This document shows, piece by piece, positions 1-8,221 of a DNA stretch of 64,000 nucleotides. The notes below the pieces were generated by a model, which saw only the letters and a program-made list of their open reading frames with translations, ran no database searches and was not told the DNA's origin. The stretch is taken from NCBI GenBank assembly GCA_025965195.1, contig JAOPXK010000029.1, positions 45,835-109,834 on the forward strand. The letters are read 5' to 3'. The stretch is from Marmoricola sp. (lineage in GTDB: Bacteria; Actinomycetota; Actinomycetes; Propionibacteriales; Nocardioidaceae). Every line of letters begins with the position of its first letter. Positions within the stretch are counted from its first letter, which is position 1. The position numbers and the translations under genes are program-made.

Positions 1-762
1 GTAGACATGCGGGTAGGAATGGCCGCCGGTGAAGACCTCCGGGTTGGCGACGACGCCGCCCTGGGCGAGCCGGGCAGCCTGTACGCCGTTGCTGGCGGCG
101 AAGCCGACCTGTCCTGACTTCATGAAGGTGCCGAAGTTGCCCTTGATCCCGGAAGAGAAGGACGAGGCGATTCCGAGGGCGCTGACCGCCTGCTCGACAC
201 TGAGACCGAGCAGCCGCGCCGCTGCCGCGGTCGCACCGAAGATGCCGAGCGTCGCGGTCGGGTGCCAGCCGCGCTCGTAGTGGACATGGTGCAAGCCGCG
301 GCCGATGACGCTGGCGACCTCGACGCCGATCACGTAGGCCGCGAGCACCTCGGAGCCGCTGGAGCCGAGCTCCTCGCCGAGGGAGAGCACCGCCGGGAGC
401 ACCGCGGCCGTCGGGTGTCCGCGCAGGGCATCGTGGCAGTCGTCGTAGTCGAGGATGTGGCCGGCGACGCTGTTGGCGTACGCCGAGGCTTCCGGGGCGA
501 GCTTCTGCTCCAGGCCGATGACCGTGGTCCGGCCGGGCGCATAGGTCTCGGCGACGTACTTGAGGAGCGGCTGCATCTCCCGCTCACGCGCACCGAGTAC
601 GGCGCACCCGAGCATGTCGAGGGCGCCACGGGCGGCGGCTGCCATGACCTCGGCCGGGATGTCCGGGCTCGCGGTCCCGACGACGAACTGGGCCATCGCT
701 TCCAGTGGGTTGTCGTGGACCTCGGCCGACGCGCTGTCCGTCTTCTCCGTGGTGATCGTCAT
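1..762 (-). CDS. MmgE/PrpD family protein (C-terminal part off window)
   Basis: This open frame runs leftward from an ATG at 762 to the window edge without a stop, so only the first 254 residues are visible. The sequence has the hallmarks of the MmgE/PrpD (2-methylcitrate dehydratase-like) family: LDYDDCHDALRGHPTAA near residue 100, then GWHPTATLGIFGAT and a GNFGTFMKSGQVG stretch. Family members dehydrate or isomerise small hydroxy-acids, so a role on a carboxylic acid intermediate fits. Its ATG overlaps the stop of the MeaB gene (ATGA), which makes it the last visible gene of the mutase operon. The substrate cannot be read from sequence. Confidence 0.85.
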   Translation of the reverse strand, partial: MTITTEKTDSASAEVHDNPLEAMAQFVVGTASPDIPAEVMAAAARGALDMLGCAVLGAREREMQPLLKYVAETYAPGRTTVIGLEQKLAPEASAYANSVAGHILDYDDCHDALRGHPTAAVLPAVLSLGEELGSSGSEVLAAYVIGVEVASVIGRGLHHVHYERGWHPTATLGIFGATAAAARLLGLSVEQAVSALGIASSFSSGIKGNFGTFMKSGQVGFAASNGVQAARLAQGGVVANPEVFTGGHSYPHVY

Positions 763-1748
763 GCTTCTACGCCTCTTCCCTCAGTGATCCTGGACAGGAC
801 TTCCCTGACGACGTCGTCGGGGTCCTGCTTTCCGGCCGCGCAGGCCTCGATCGCGGGCATCCAGTCGTGCTGGGCCCGGGCGCTGTTCTCGACGTTCTCG
901 ACCAATGACTGCAGGACAAGCCGTTCCACGGTGCGAGTCCACGACTCCTGCCGCGTCATCGCGGTCTGTACGGGCCAGTCACGAAGTGCCTGCACCAGAC
1001 CGTGCATCTCGGGGGTGTCCGGATTTCTGGCCTGCACGCTGTGCACGCGGCGCCCGGGCGGGATCCCGTGGCGTGCGCCCTGCCGGGCAACCACCCCTCG
1101 GAGCTGGGCGGCGAACTCCTTGGCACCGGGCCGATCGGACTTGTTGACGACGAACAGGTCAGCCCACTCCATCAGGCCGGCCTTGAGCATCTGGATCACG
1201 TCGCCACTGTCCGGGTTGAGCACCAGGACCAGGCAGTCGACGATCTCGCGTACGCCGATGTCGCCCTGGCCTGCTCCCGCCGTCTCGACGATCACCGGGT
1301 CCAGGGCGATGTTCTCGAACGCGGAGACGATCGCGCCCAGATGGCGGCTCATCGCTCCTTGCGAGCCGCGCGCCGCCACGCTTCGCAGGTAGAGCCGACG
1401 TGCCCGATCCGAGTGACCGGGCTCCTGGTCGTGGTCGTAGAGCCGGAACCGGTCCCCGAGCAGCGCACCGCCGGTGAGCTCGCTGCTCGGGTCGACCGCG
1501 ACGGCCCCGACACGGGTGTGCCCCGGCCACGTGGAAGCGAGCGCAGACACGAGTGTGCTCTTCCCTGCGCCCGCTGCTCCTGTGATGCCGATCCGGGTGG
1601 ACACGACATCGGGATCAGCGGCGCTGATCCTTCTTCCGAGCTCGGAGAGTGCACCCCAGTCGTCGTTCTCCACGGCCGAGATGAACTTCGCGAGCGCCGT
1701 GTCCGAGCCCGACTGCGCGGCGTCGAGCACGGAGTCCCAACGAGGCAC
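759..1748 (-). CDS. meaB: MeaB/ArgK-type GTPase, B12 mutase chaperone
   Basis: A protein of 329 aa beginning at a GTG that overlaps the last base of the upstream CoA-transferase stop. The longer frame upstream of this GTG lies inside that transferase gene and is not used. It shows the P-loop GAAGAGKST at about residues 57-65, ETAGAGQGD as the switch region and NKSD for guanine recognition. MeaB proteins load and protect adenosylcobalamin-dependent acyl-CoA mutases, and here it sits in the same operon as both mutase subunits. The family is normally slightly longer, about 320-340 aa, so it looks complete. It overlaps the MmgE/PrpD start by ATGA. Confidence 0.9.
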   Translation of the reverse strand: MPRWDSVLDAAQSGSDTALAKFISAVENDDWGALSELGRRISAADPDVVSTRIGITGAAGAGKSTLVSALASTWPGHTRVGAVAVDPSSELTGGALLGDRFRLYDHDQEPGHSDRARRLYLRSVAARGSQGAMSRHLGAIVSAFENIALDPVIVETAGAGQGDIGVREIVDCLVLVLNPDSGDVIQMLKAGLMEWADLFVVNKSDRPGAKEFAAQLRGVVARQGARHGIPPGRRVHSVQARNPDTPEMHGLVQALRDWPVQTAMTRQESWTRTVERLVLQSLVENVENSARAQHDWMPAIEACAAGKQDPDDVVREVLSRITEGRGVEA

Positions 1749-2977
1749 TACACGACACCGGAGGTTCGGAGCTCCGCGAACTCGTCGGCATCGAGTCCGA
1801 GGCCCTGGAGGACGGCCTCGGTGTGCTCGCCGATGATCGGTGGAGAGGAGTAGGTCTGGTTGAACCCGGTCATCTTGACGGGGTTCCCGACGAACTTCAG
1901 CTTGTCGCCGAGCGTGTGCTCGATCTCGATGACCATGTCGCGGTGCAGGACCTGCGGGTCGGCGAGGGCCTCGTCGAGACTGTTGACACGGGCGTAGCCG
2001 AGGTCGGCCTCCTCCAGCCTCCGGCACCACTCCTCACTGGGCCGCTTGGCGAACTCGTCCTCGACGATCTGGTGCAGCTCGACACCGTTCCCGGCCCGCT
2101 GACGGGAGTCCTCGAACTTCGGGAGGTGCTGGAGATCGGTGCGGTCCAGCGCGCGGCACAGCTTGCCCCACGGGATCTGGTCGGTCACTGCGATGATCAC
2201 GTAGCGGTCGTCGGAGCACTTGAAGGCGCCGTACGTCGGGCTGTGGCCGCCCGATCCCTGCGGGCCGGGGATGGCGCCGTCGAGGAAGTAGTAGGCGGAG
2301 AAGTACGGGATCATCGCGATCTGCCCGTCGAGCAGGGACAGGTCGATCTCGGTGGCCTCGGTCGTGCCTGCGTTGCGGCCCTGGATCGCGGACAGGATCG
2401 AGATTGCCGCCCACATCCCGCCGGCCAGGTCGCCCAGCGGGATGCCCGCCCGGACCGGCGACCGTCCGGGCTCGCCCGTCATGCTCATCCCGCCCGACAG
2501 GGCCTGGACCACGAGGTCGACTCCGGGGCGCTTGGAATATGGGCCCGTCTGGCCGAACGACGTCAGCGACGCGAAGATCAGCGACGGGTTGACCTTGCGG
2601 AGGTCTTCGAACCCGACGCCGAGCCGGGGCATCACCCCGGCCCGGAAGTTGTTGAAGACCACGTCGGCTCCCGAGACCAGCTCGTTGAAGAGCTCCTTGC
2701 CGCGCTCGGTCTTGAGGTTGAGCGTCATGCTCCGCTTGTTGCGGTTCAGTGCCATGTAGTGCGCGTCTTGGTCCTTGTAGTAGTGACGCGTGAAGCCGCC
2801 CGGGTCGTAGCCACCGTTGGAGCCGGTTGCCTCGACCTTGATCACGCTGGCACCGAGGTCGGCCAGGATCAGCGTGCAGAACGGTCCGGCAAGGTGCCAG
2901 GACATGTCCACGATCTTCACCCCGTTCAAGGGGCCCTCGACCGGGCTGGACCAGATGCTGTTGTCTTTGTCCGTCAT
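1748..2977 (-). CDS. Class III CoA-transferase (CaiB/BaiF family)
   Basis: A 409-aa protein starting MTDKDNSIW. The start ATG overlaps the stop of the B12-subunit gene as ATGA and has a GAGGAG ribosome site upstream. The fold signature of family III transferases is clear: GVKIVDMSWHLAGPFCT near the N-terminus, then ADLGASVIKVEA, and LNRNKRSMTLNLKT. The catalytic Asp of the family should lie in the GVDLVVQALSGGM region. Such enzymes move CoA between carboxylic acids, so it probably activates the substrate imported by the TRAP system or recycles CoA from the end product. The longer frame upstream is antisense or overlapping and is rejected. Confidence 0.92.
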   Translation of the reverse strand: MTDKDNSIWSSPVEGPLNGVKIVDMSWHLAGPFCTLILADLGASVIKVEATGSNGGYDPGGFTRHYYKDQDAHYMALNRNKRSMTLNLKTERGKELFNELVSGADVVFNNFRAGVMPRLGVGFEDLRKVNPSLIFASLTSFGQTGPYSKRPGVDLVVQALSGGMSMTGEPGRSPVRAGIPLGDLAGGMWAAISILSAIQGRNAGTTEATEIDLSLLDGQIAMIPYFSAYYFLDGAIPGPQGSGGHSPTYGAFKCSDDRYVIIAVTDQIPWGKLCRALDRTDLQHLPKFEDSRQRAGNGVELHQIVEDEFAKRPSEEWCRRLEEADLGYARVNSLDEALADPQVLHRDMVIEIEHTLGDKLKFVGNPVKMTGFNQTYSSPPIIGEHTEAVLQGLGLDADEFAELRTSGVV

Positions 2978-3435
2978 GACTGACGAGCTCTCCTCTTGGC
3001 GGTTGCGGCCAGCAATTGAGTGGCGATGTCGTTGACTGATGAGCCCTGTCCGAAGATGTGCGAGACGCCTGCGTCGAGCAGCTGTTGCTGGTCCTCGGGC
3101 GGGATCAGTCCGCCCACGATCACGAGGATGTCGGCGCCGGACTCGCGCACGCGGTCGAGGACGTCGTTCACAAAACCCTTGTGTCCGCCGGCGAGGCTGC
3201 TGATGCCGATGACATCCGCGTCCTCCTGGACGGCCGCCTGCACGATCTGTTCCGGCGTACGACGCAGGCCGAGGTAGACGACCTCGAAACCCGCCTCGCG
3301 AAGGCCGAGCACGACGACGTGAGCGCCCCGTTCGTGTGCGTCCAGACCGCCCTTGGCAAAGATCATCCGGACCGGGCCACCCGGCAGAACCTCGCCGCCC
3401 GTTGACTCGTTCACGGTCGATGCGGTGTTCGACAT
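2974..3435 (-). CDS. B12-binding small subunit of an acyl-CoA mutase
   Basis: A 153-aa stand-alone cobalamin-binding domain. The DxHxxG motif is present as D32-A-H34-E-R-G37, with H34 expected to be the lower axial ligand of cobalt. It is followed by SSLAGGHKGF and the VGGLIPPED loop typical of this Rossmann-like domain. The start at 3435 has a strong GGAGG upstream. In methylmalonyl-CoA mutase this domain is fused to the TIM barrel, whereas isobutyryl- and 2-hydroxyisobutyryl-CoA mutases use a separate small subunit as here. The partner large subunit is two genes upstream, separated by an enoyl-CoA hydratase, which is an unusual order. Confidence 0.93.
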   Translation of the reverse strand: MSNTASTVNESTGGEVLPGGPVRMIFAKGGLDAHERGAHVVVLGLREAGFEVVYLGLRRTPEQIVQAAVQEDADVIGISSLAGGHKGFVNDVLDRVRESGADILVIVGGLIPPEDQQQLLDAGVSHIFGQGSSVNDIATQLLAATAKRRARQS

Positions 3436-3437
3436 CG

Positions 3438-4247
3438 TCAGGAACCCTCCTTTCTTGTGGTGGAGAATGCCTCCACGGCTGCCTTGCGCTCATCACTGTT
3501 GACCGACCGCTGCCGCAGCGCGTCGAGCGGCTCCCAGAACTCCGGGCCGCGATCGGCCGTCTTGCTGAAGGCGTCCACGATGTGCTTGTGGGCTTGCACA
3601 GCGGTAGCGCTCTCCGGCTTGTAGTCGGCCCAGTCCGCGACGGCACTCATCAGGTCGTCGCGGTCCGCGACGAGCTGGACGATTCCCGCCAGCAAGGCCT
3701 GGTCGGCCTCGAACTGGCGTCCCAGCGCGAACAGCTGCTTGGTGACGGTCGGGCCGAGCACGTCCACGAACCGCTCGATGGCCCGCGGCCGGTAGACCGT
3801 CCCGATCCTGATGGCCGGGACCCCGAAGCGGCTCTGCGGCGTCGCGAAGCGGAAGTCGCAGGACATCGCCAGATCCATGCCGGCGCCCAGGCAGTAGCCG
3901 TCGACGACCGCGATGGTCGGCTTCGGGCAGTCCCGCAGTACGCCGGTCGCGGTCTCGAGGGGAGCGCCCTTGTGGGCGTCGGCGCCGAGGGCACGCAGCA
4001 CCTTGAGGTCGAAGCCCGACGAGAACGACCGGCCGCCCGCGCCGAGGACGGCCACCAGCCGGACGTCAGGCCTGGCGGCGACATCGGAGACCACCTCGGC
4101 CAAGGTCTTCAACAGGCTCGGCGTCAGCGCGTTGAGCGCTCCGGAACGGTTGAGGACGCATTCCAGGACACCGTCCTGCACGGACCAGAGCAGCTCCTCC
4201 TCGGAGCCGTCGTGGCCGTTGACGGGTCCATCCGATGGTGCGGTCAC
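3438..4247 (-). CDS. Enoyl-CoA hydratase/isomerase family protein
   Basis: A 269-aa crotonase-fold protein. The start is GTG at 4247, overlapping the mutase stop as GTGA. The oxyanion-hole region is seen at GGRSFSSGFDLKVLRALG and at YCLGAGMDLAMSCDFRFA, both typical of crotonases. It sits exactly between the two mutase subunits and is co-translated with them, so it should act on the mutase substrate or product, for example hydrating or isomerising an unsaturated acyl-CoA. The usual paired catalytic glutamates are not obvious by eye, so decarboxylase or isomerase activity is possible. Confidence 0.88.
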   Translation of the reverse strand: MTAPSDGPVNGHDGSEEELLWSVQDGVLECVLNRSGALNALTPSLLKTLAEVVSDVAARPDVRLVAVLGAGGRSFSSGFDLKVLRALGADAHKGAPLETATGVLRDCPKPTIAVVDGYCLGAGMDLAMSCDFRFATPQSRFGVPAIRIGTVYRPRAIERFVDVLGPTVTKQLFALGRQFEADQALLAGIVQLVADRDDLMSAVADWADYKPESATAVQAHKHIVDAFSKTADRGPEFWEPLDALRQRSVNSDERKAAVEAFSTTRKEGS

Positions 4248-6010
4248 TGGGTGTACACCCCTTCACCGAACACATCGCGCAGCGTGTCGCAGATCTCGCC
4301 GATGGTGGCGTATGCAAGCGCACAGTCCATGAGCGCAGGAATCAGGTTCACTGCCTCGTTTTCGGCGGTGGTCCGGAGCACGCTCAGCGTCCGCTGCACG
4401 GCCTCGTCGTCGCGCTCCCTGCGAAGCTCCTTGAGAGCGGCAACCTGCCTCACCTCGGCGCTCTCCAGGAGGACCTGGTCGTACTCCGACGTGCGCTGGA
4501 TGTCGACGGTGATCTCGCCCGGACCGTTGAAGGCGTTGACACCGACCCAGACGTCCTCGCCGCTCTCCATCCGCGCCTGCGACTGCCAGGCCGACTGCGC
4601 GATCCGGCTCATGTAGTAGCCACTCTCAACGGCGACGACTGCACCACCCAGGTCCTCGACGCGCTTGAGCTCCTCGAGGGTCTCGGCCTCGATCTGGTCG
4701 GTCAGCGACTCGAGGACGTAGGAGCCCGCGAACGGGTCCAGGTAGTGGGAGGCCCCGGCCTCGTGCTGGATGATCCTGGCGACGTCGCGCGAGATCTGCT
4801 GGGCCTCGATGCTGTGCCCCAGCCCGAGAGGCTCGTCGAACGGGTGTCCGCCAGAGATCTCGCCGCTGGCAAAGGTCTGAATGAGCGCTTCGATGCTGGC
4901 GCGGACGATGTTGTTGGCCGGGCGCTGCGCCGACATCAGGAGGTAGGCGTTGCCCCATGCGTGCTCGCCGCCCCTGAGCATGCAGGTCCGGTCGTCCTTG
5001 GCGCCGAAGTCCTCGCGCATGATCCGGGCCCAGATCCGCCGTGCGGCCCGTGGTGCCGCCAGACCGTACATGAAGTCCAGTCCGGTGTGGCCGAATCCCC
5101 GGAAGGTGAAGCGCTTCACGAACCGGTCGACGTCCAGACCGGCGTCGATGCCCAGCTGGACATAGGCCTTGGCGTTGGCGAAGGAGAACGCAAAGCCCTC
5201 GGGGGTCGTGGCGCCGGCGTACCGGATGTGCTCGGCGCAGATGCTGATCGGGTTGGACAGCGGCATGTGCTCGTCCATGAACGTAATGACGTCACGGACC
5301 AGTCGCATCGAGGGAGCTGCCGGGAAGATGTACTGCCCACGACCGCAGTACTCCTTGAGGATGTCGTTCTGCGGTGTGCAGCGCAGCTTGCTCCACGGCA
5401 CTCCCTGCTTGGTCGCCAGCGCGCAGTAGAAGGCGACGTACACGATCGCCGGCGCGTTGATGGTCCAGTTGGTGCCGACCTTGTCGATGCCGTTCTCGCC
5501 GGCGAACGCCTCGTAGACGATCTCGAAGTCCCGGAGGCTGTCGATCGCCACGCCGACGCGGCCGACCTCCCCGCGCGACCTCGGGTCGTCGGAGTCCCAG
5601 CCGAGCTGGCTGGGCAGGTCGGATGCGATGTTCGCGCCACCGCTGCGCATTCCGTCATCGCGCATCCGGATGTAGTAGTCCCGGCAGTCCTCCGACGTGC
5701 CGAAGCCGGAGTAGCGGCCGGCCCGGTGGATGCGGGTGTCGCCCTCCTCCTTCAGCGCCCTGGTCGGGTACAGCCAGGACGTGAAGGGGTACTCCCCCGG
5801 CAGGCCGATGTCGCGCACATAGTCGAGGTCCTCGATGGCGTTCGGGGTCACCGGCGTCGAGTCGACATCCTCGATGTTCATGCCGAGCTTCCGCAGCGCC
5901 TTCGGGAGGGTCTCGCCCTGCCACCGCGCGACCGCATCATCGATCCTGGCGTGTTCCTTGGATGTGTTACCGGACGGCGTCGTCGTGCCGTCGGTCGGTG
6001 TGTCCACCAC
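4244..6010 (-). CDS. Adenosylcobalamin-dependent acyl-CoA mutase, large (catalytic) subunit
   Basis: A 588-aa methylmalonyl-CoA mutase-type TIM barrel without a B12 domain, which is encoded separately at 2974-3435. The GTG at 6010 is chosen because a GGAG lies six bases before it; a TTG at 6022 would add four residues. Motifs include RYSGFGTSED near residue 100, SDLPSQLGWDSD, TPQNDILKEYCGRG and ISICAEHIRYAGA. By eye against the recalled Propionibacterium methylmalonyl-CoA mutase, the carboxylate-binding Arg207 and His244 are kept (R224, H261), as is Tyr89 (Y100). Arg87 becomes Gly and Tyr243 becomes Glu. This is not a standard MCM, ICM or 2-hydroxyisobutyryl-CoA mutase. The substrate is unknown. 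Confidence 0.92.
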   Translation of the reverse strand: MVDTPTDGTTTPSGNTSKEHARIDDAVARWQGETLPKALRKLGMNIEDVDSTPVTPNAIEDLDYVRDIGLPGEYPFTSWLYPTRALKEEGDTRIHRAGRYSGFGTSEDCRDYYIRMRDDGMRSGGANIASDLPSQLGWDSDDPRSRGEVGRVGVAIDSLRDFEIVYEAFAGENGIDKVGTNWTINAPAIVYVAFYCALATKQGVPWSKLRCTPQNDILKEYCGRGQYIFPAAPSMRLVRDVITFMDEHMPLSNPISICAEHIRYAGATTPEGFAFSFANAKAYVQLGIDAGLDVDRFVKRFTFRGFGHTGLDFMYGLAAPRAARRIWARIMREDFGAKDDRTCMLRGGEHAWGNAYLLMSAQRPANNIVRASIEALIQTFASGEISGGHPFDEPLGLGHSIEAQQISRDVARIIQHEAGASHYLDPFAGSYVLESLTDQIEAETLEELKRVEDLGGAVVAVESGYYMSRIAQSAWQSQARMESGEDVWVGVNAFNGPGEITVDIQRTSEYDQVLLESAEVRQVAALKELRRERDDEAVQRTLSVLRTTAENEAVNLIPALMDCALAYATIGEICDTLRDVFGEGVYTQ

Positions 6011-6094
6011 TGCAAGCTCCAATCAGGTGCCGTTCCTCTGCGGTGGCGGAGGACCGGTCGGGGTGCGAACGGGTCGTTCAGGTCTGTCGTGGTG

Positions 6095-7579
6095 CTAGTG
6101 GTGCATGAACCCTGGTAGCCAGGTGGCGATGCCGGGGATCAGGGCGACGAGGATCAGCGCCAGCAAAAGGGTGAGCGCGAACGGGAGCGCGCCGAGCAGG
6201 ATCTCCGAGAGCGGGATGTCGGGTCTGATGCCACGCATCACATAGAGGTTGATGCCGACGGGCGGGTGCACCGCTCCGATCTCCATGCTCATCACGAGCA
6301 GGATCCCGAACCAGATCAGGTCGATGTTCATCGCCGTGATCAGGGGAAGCAGGATCGGCATCACGGTCAGGATCACCGAGGTGGCGTCGAGGAAGCAGCC
6401 GAGCAGGAGGAGGAGCACGATCGTGACAGCCACGAACATGCCCTTGCTCAAGCCCCAGCCGTTGAGCATGTCCGCGAAGGACTGCGGGACCTGACCGAGG
6501 GAGGCCGCCGTTGCGAAGATTCCGGCCCCAGCGATGATCGCGAGGATCATCCCGCCCATCTGTACCGCGTCCTTGATCGAGTTCCCGATCTCGCTCCAGC
6601 CGAGTCTGCGCCGGATGACGCCGATCACGATGCCGTACACGACTCCGACTGCGGCCGCCTCGACCGGAGTCAGATAGCCCAGGTAGATGCCACCAAGCAC
6701 CAGCGGGATGACGAACAGCGACGGGATCACGCCCCAATGGACCGAAGGCAGGTCGTACGTCGAGTCGCTGGGCGGTGTCGGCAGCTCCAGGTTGTCCCTC
6801 CCGGCCGCGCCGTCGATGGTGGGAGCCGCAAGCGTGAGCACGCTGCTTCCGCCGGAAGAGTGGTGGGAGGCACCGGCACCGACGGCCGCGGCGACGGCAG
6901 GTTGCTTCGCACTGCGCCTTCCGGAGCGTCGGTCTGAAGGCGCCTGCGTCGCAACGCGTGCCGCCTTCGACAGGACCGCCCGGCTGCGCAGCTCGATGTA
7001 CATCACGTAGCTGCACATCAGCACGACGATCAGGACGCCCGGCAGGATGCCAGCCGTGAACAGCTTTCCGACCGAGGTGTTCGTGACGAACCCGTAGAGG
7101 ATCAGGACCCCGCTCGGCGGGATCAGGATTCCAAGGGTTCCTGCGCAGACCAGTGCTCCGGTCGCCTGACGCCTGGGTACGCCGCGACGCAGCATCTCTG
7201 GCAACGCGGTGCCACCGACGGTGGCAACGGTTGCGGAGCTGGATCCCGACACGGTCGCGAACCCGGCGGCGGTCACGATCCCGGCGATGGTCAGTCCACC
7301 TGGCAGCCAGCGCAGCAAGCGCTGCGCCAGGTCGAACAGGTCGGTGGCGATCCCGCACTTGACCAGTACCTGCGCCATCATCATGTAGAGCGGGATCGCC
7401 GCCAGCACAGGGTTCGACAACGTCGTGGACACGGAGTTGGAGATGGCCAGGGAGCCGGCCGACAGGCTGCCGTACTGAAGCACGATGCCGACAGCGCCAC
7501 CGAATCCCAGCGAGACGGCAATGGGGGCGCCGATCAGCAGTCCAACCAGGACCGTGACGAACATCAGAGTGACGATCAT
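6095..7579 (-). CDS. dctM: TRAP transporter large permease, DctM type
   Basis: A 494-aa hydrophobic membrane protein of the DctM family, the ion-coupled subunit of tripartite ATP-independent transporters. The family hallmarks are visible: an N-terminal LIGAPIAVSLG helix, AGFATVSGSSSATVATVGG and PEMLRRGVPRR. It begins with an ATG overlapping the dctQ stop. Typical DctM is about 425 aa; the extra length is a hydrophilic, Ser/Gly/Ala-rich insert at about residues 195-260 in a loop. It would import a carboxylate in symport with Na+ or H+. The mutase operon follows 84 bases downstream, so the substrate is probably the one that module degrades. Confidence 0.93.
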   Translation of the reverse strand: MIVTLMFVTVLVGLLIGAPIAVSLGFGGAVGIVLQYGSLSAGSLAISNSVSTTLSNPVLAAIPLYMMMAQVLVKCGIATDLFDLAQRLLRWLPGGLTIAGIVTAAGFATVSGSSSATVATVGGTALPEMLRRGVPRRQATGALVCAGTLGILIPPSGVLILYGFVTNTSVGKLFTAGILPGVLIVVLMCSYVMYIELRSRAVLSKAARVATQAPSDRRSGRRSAKQPAVAAAVGAGASHHSSGGSSVLTLAAPTIDGAAGRDNLELPTPPSDSTYDLPSVHWGVIPSLFVIPLVLGGIYLGYLTPVEAAAVGVVYGIVIGVIRRRLGWSEIGNSIKDAVQMGGMILAIIAGAGIFATAASLGQVPQSFADMLNGWGLSKGMFVAVTIVLLLLLGCFLDATSVILTVMPILLPLITAMNIDLIWFGILLVMSMEIGAVHPPVGINLYVMRGIRPDIPLSEILLGALPFALTLLLALILVALIPGIATWLPGFMHH

Positions 7580-8112
7580 GCTTCATACACCTTGGGCTTG
7601 GGTTGAGAAGTGAGTAGTACGGCGAGCCACAGCAGGGCGCCGAGCGGGACGGCGATCTGCATGGGCCACACCGCCCAGTTGAGGGTGTCCAGGGTCCGCT
7701 CGTGACTCTGGATCGAGTCCTGGGCCTGCTGCCATCCGGTCCAGAGCAGCAGGATGAGGAAGGCGGAGACCATCGTGAGACGCAGGACGCCGAAGATCAC
7801 CTGGGCCGACTTCCAGGGCATCCACCGGTTCAGGGCGATGCCCGCGTCGATGTGCGCCCTGCGGGCTTCGGTGTACGCCGCAGCCATGACGCCGAGCCAC
7901 ACTCCGGCGAAGCCGGCGAGCTCGAACGCCGAGTTGACCGGGTAGTTCACCACCCGTGCGAAGGCCGTCACCAGGTTGGCCGCAGCGACGGTCAGCAGGG
8001 CGACCGCACCGCCGAGGAGCGAGAGGCGGCGAGCTCCCGTCCCGAGTGCCTCGGACGCGCGAATCCCGATCTGCAGGTTGCTACGCCTCCCGGCGTCTCC
8101 TGTACTGGTCAT
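7576..8112 (-). CDS. dctQ: TRAP transporter small permease, DctQ type
   Basis: A 178-aa protein with four predicted membrane helices, matching the small DctQ subunit. The family pattern is seen in VNYPVNSAFELAGFAGVWLGVMA and the charged loop AYTEARRAHIDAG before the third helix. The ATG at 8112 is chosen because GGAGGGG lies just upstream; the longer frame to 8247 adds a low-complexity, non-family N-terminus. Its stop overlaps dctM (ATGA). Between this gene and dctP there are about 110 bases with short repeated CTCTCCGG units and no other feature. Confidence 0.88.
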   Translation of the reverse strand: MTSTGDAGRRSNLQIGIRASEALGTGARRLSLLGGAVALLTVAAANLVTAFARVVNYPVNSAFELAGFAGVWLGVMAAAYTEARRAHIDAGIALNRWMPWKSAQVIFGVLRLTMVSAFLILLLWTGWQQAQDSIQSHERTLDTLNWAVWPMQIAVPLGALLWLAVLLTSQPKPKVYEA

Positions 8113-8221
8113 CCCAAACCCCTCCGGTCCCTCTCCGGTCCCTCTCCGGGGACGGTCGGTCGTGCACCGTTGTGCCGAGAGGCATCGGCGCGCCCGAGCG
8201 ACGCCGGCGCCCTCCTTGTCG

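Noticed and set aside
262..1392. Long plus-strand frame antisense to meaB and the MmgE/PrpD gene
   Set aside because: Composition is that of a GC-rich shadow (runs of Arg, Pro, Ala and Gly) with no family motif, and the minus-strand frame carries clear domains.
1748..3646. Minus-strand frame extended upstream of the CoA-transferase start
   Set aside because: The extra residues overlap the B12-subunit gene and are low-complexity; the ATG at 2977 has a ribosome site.
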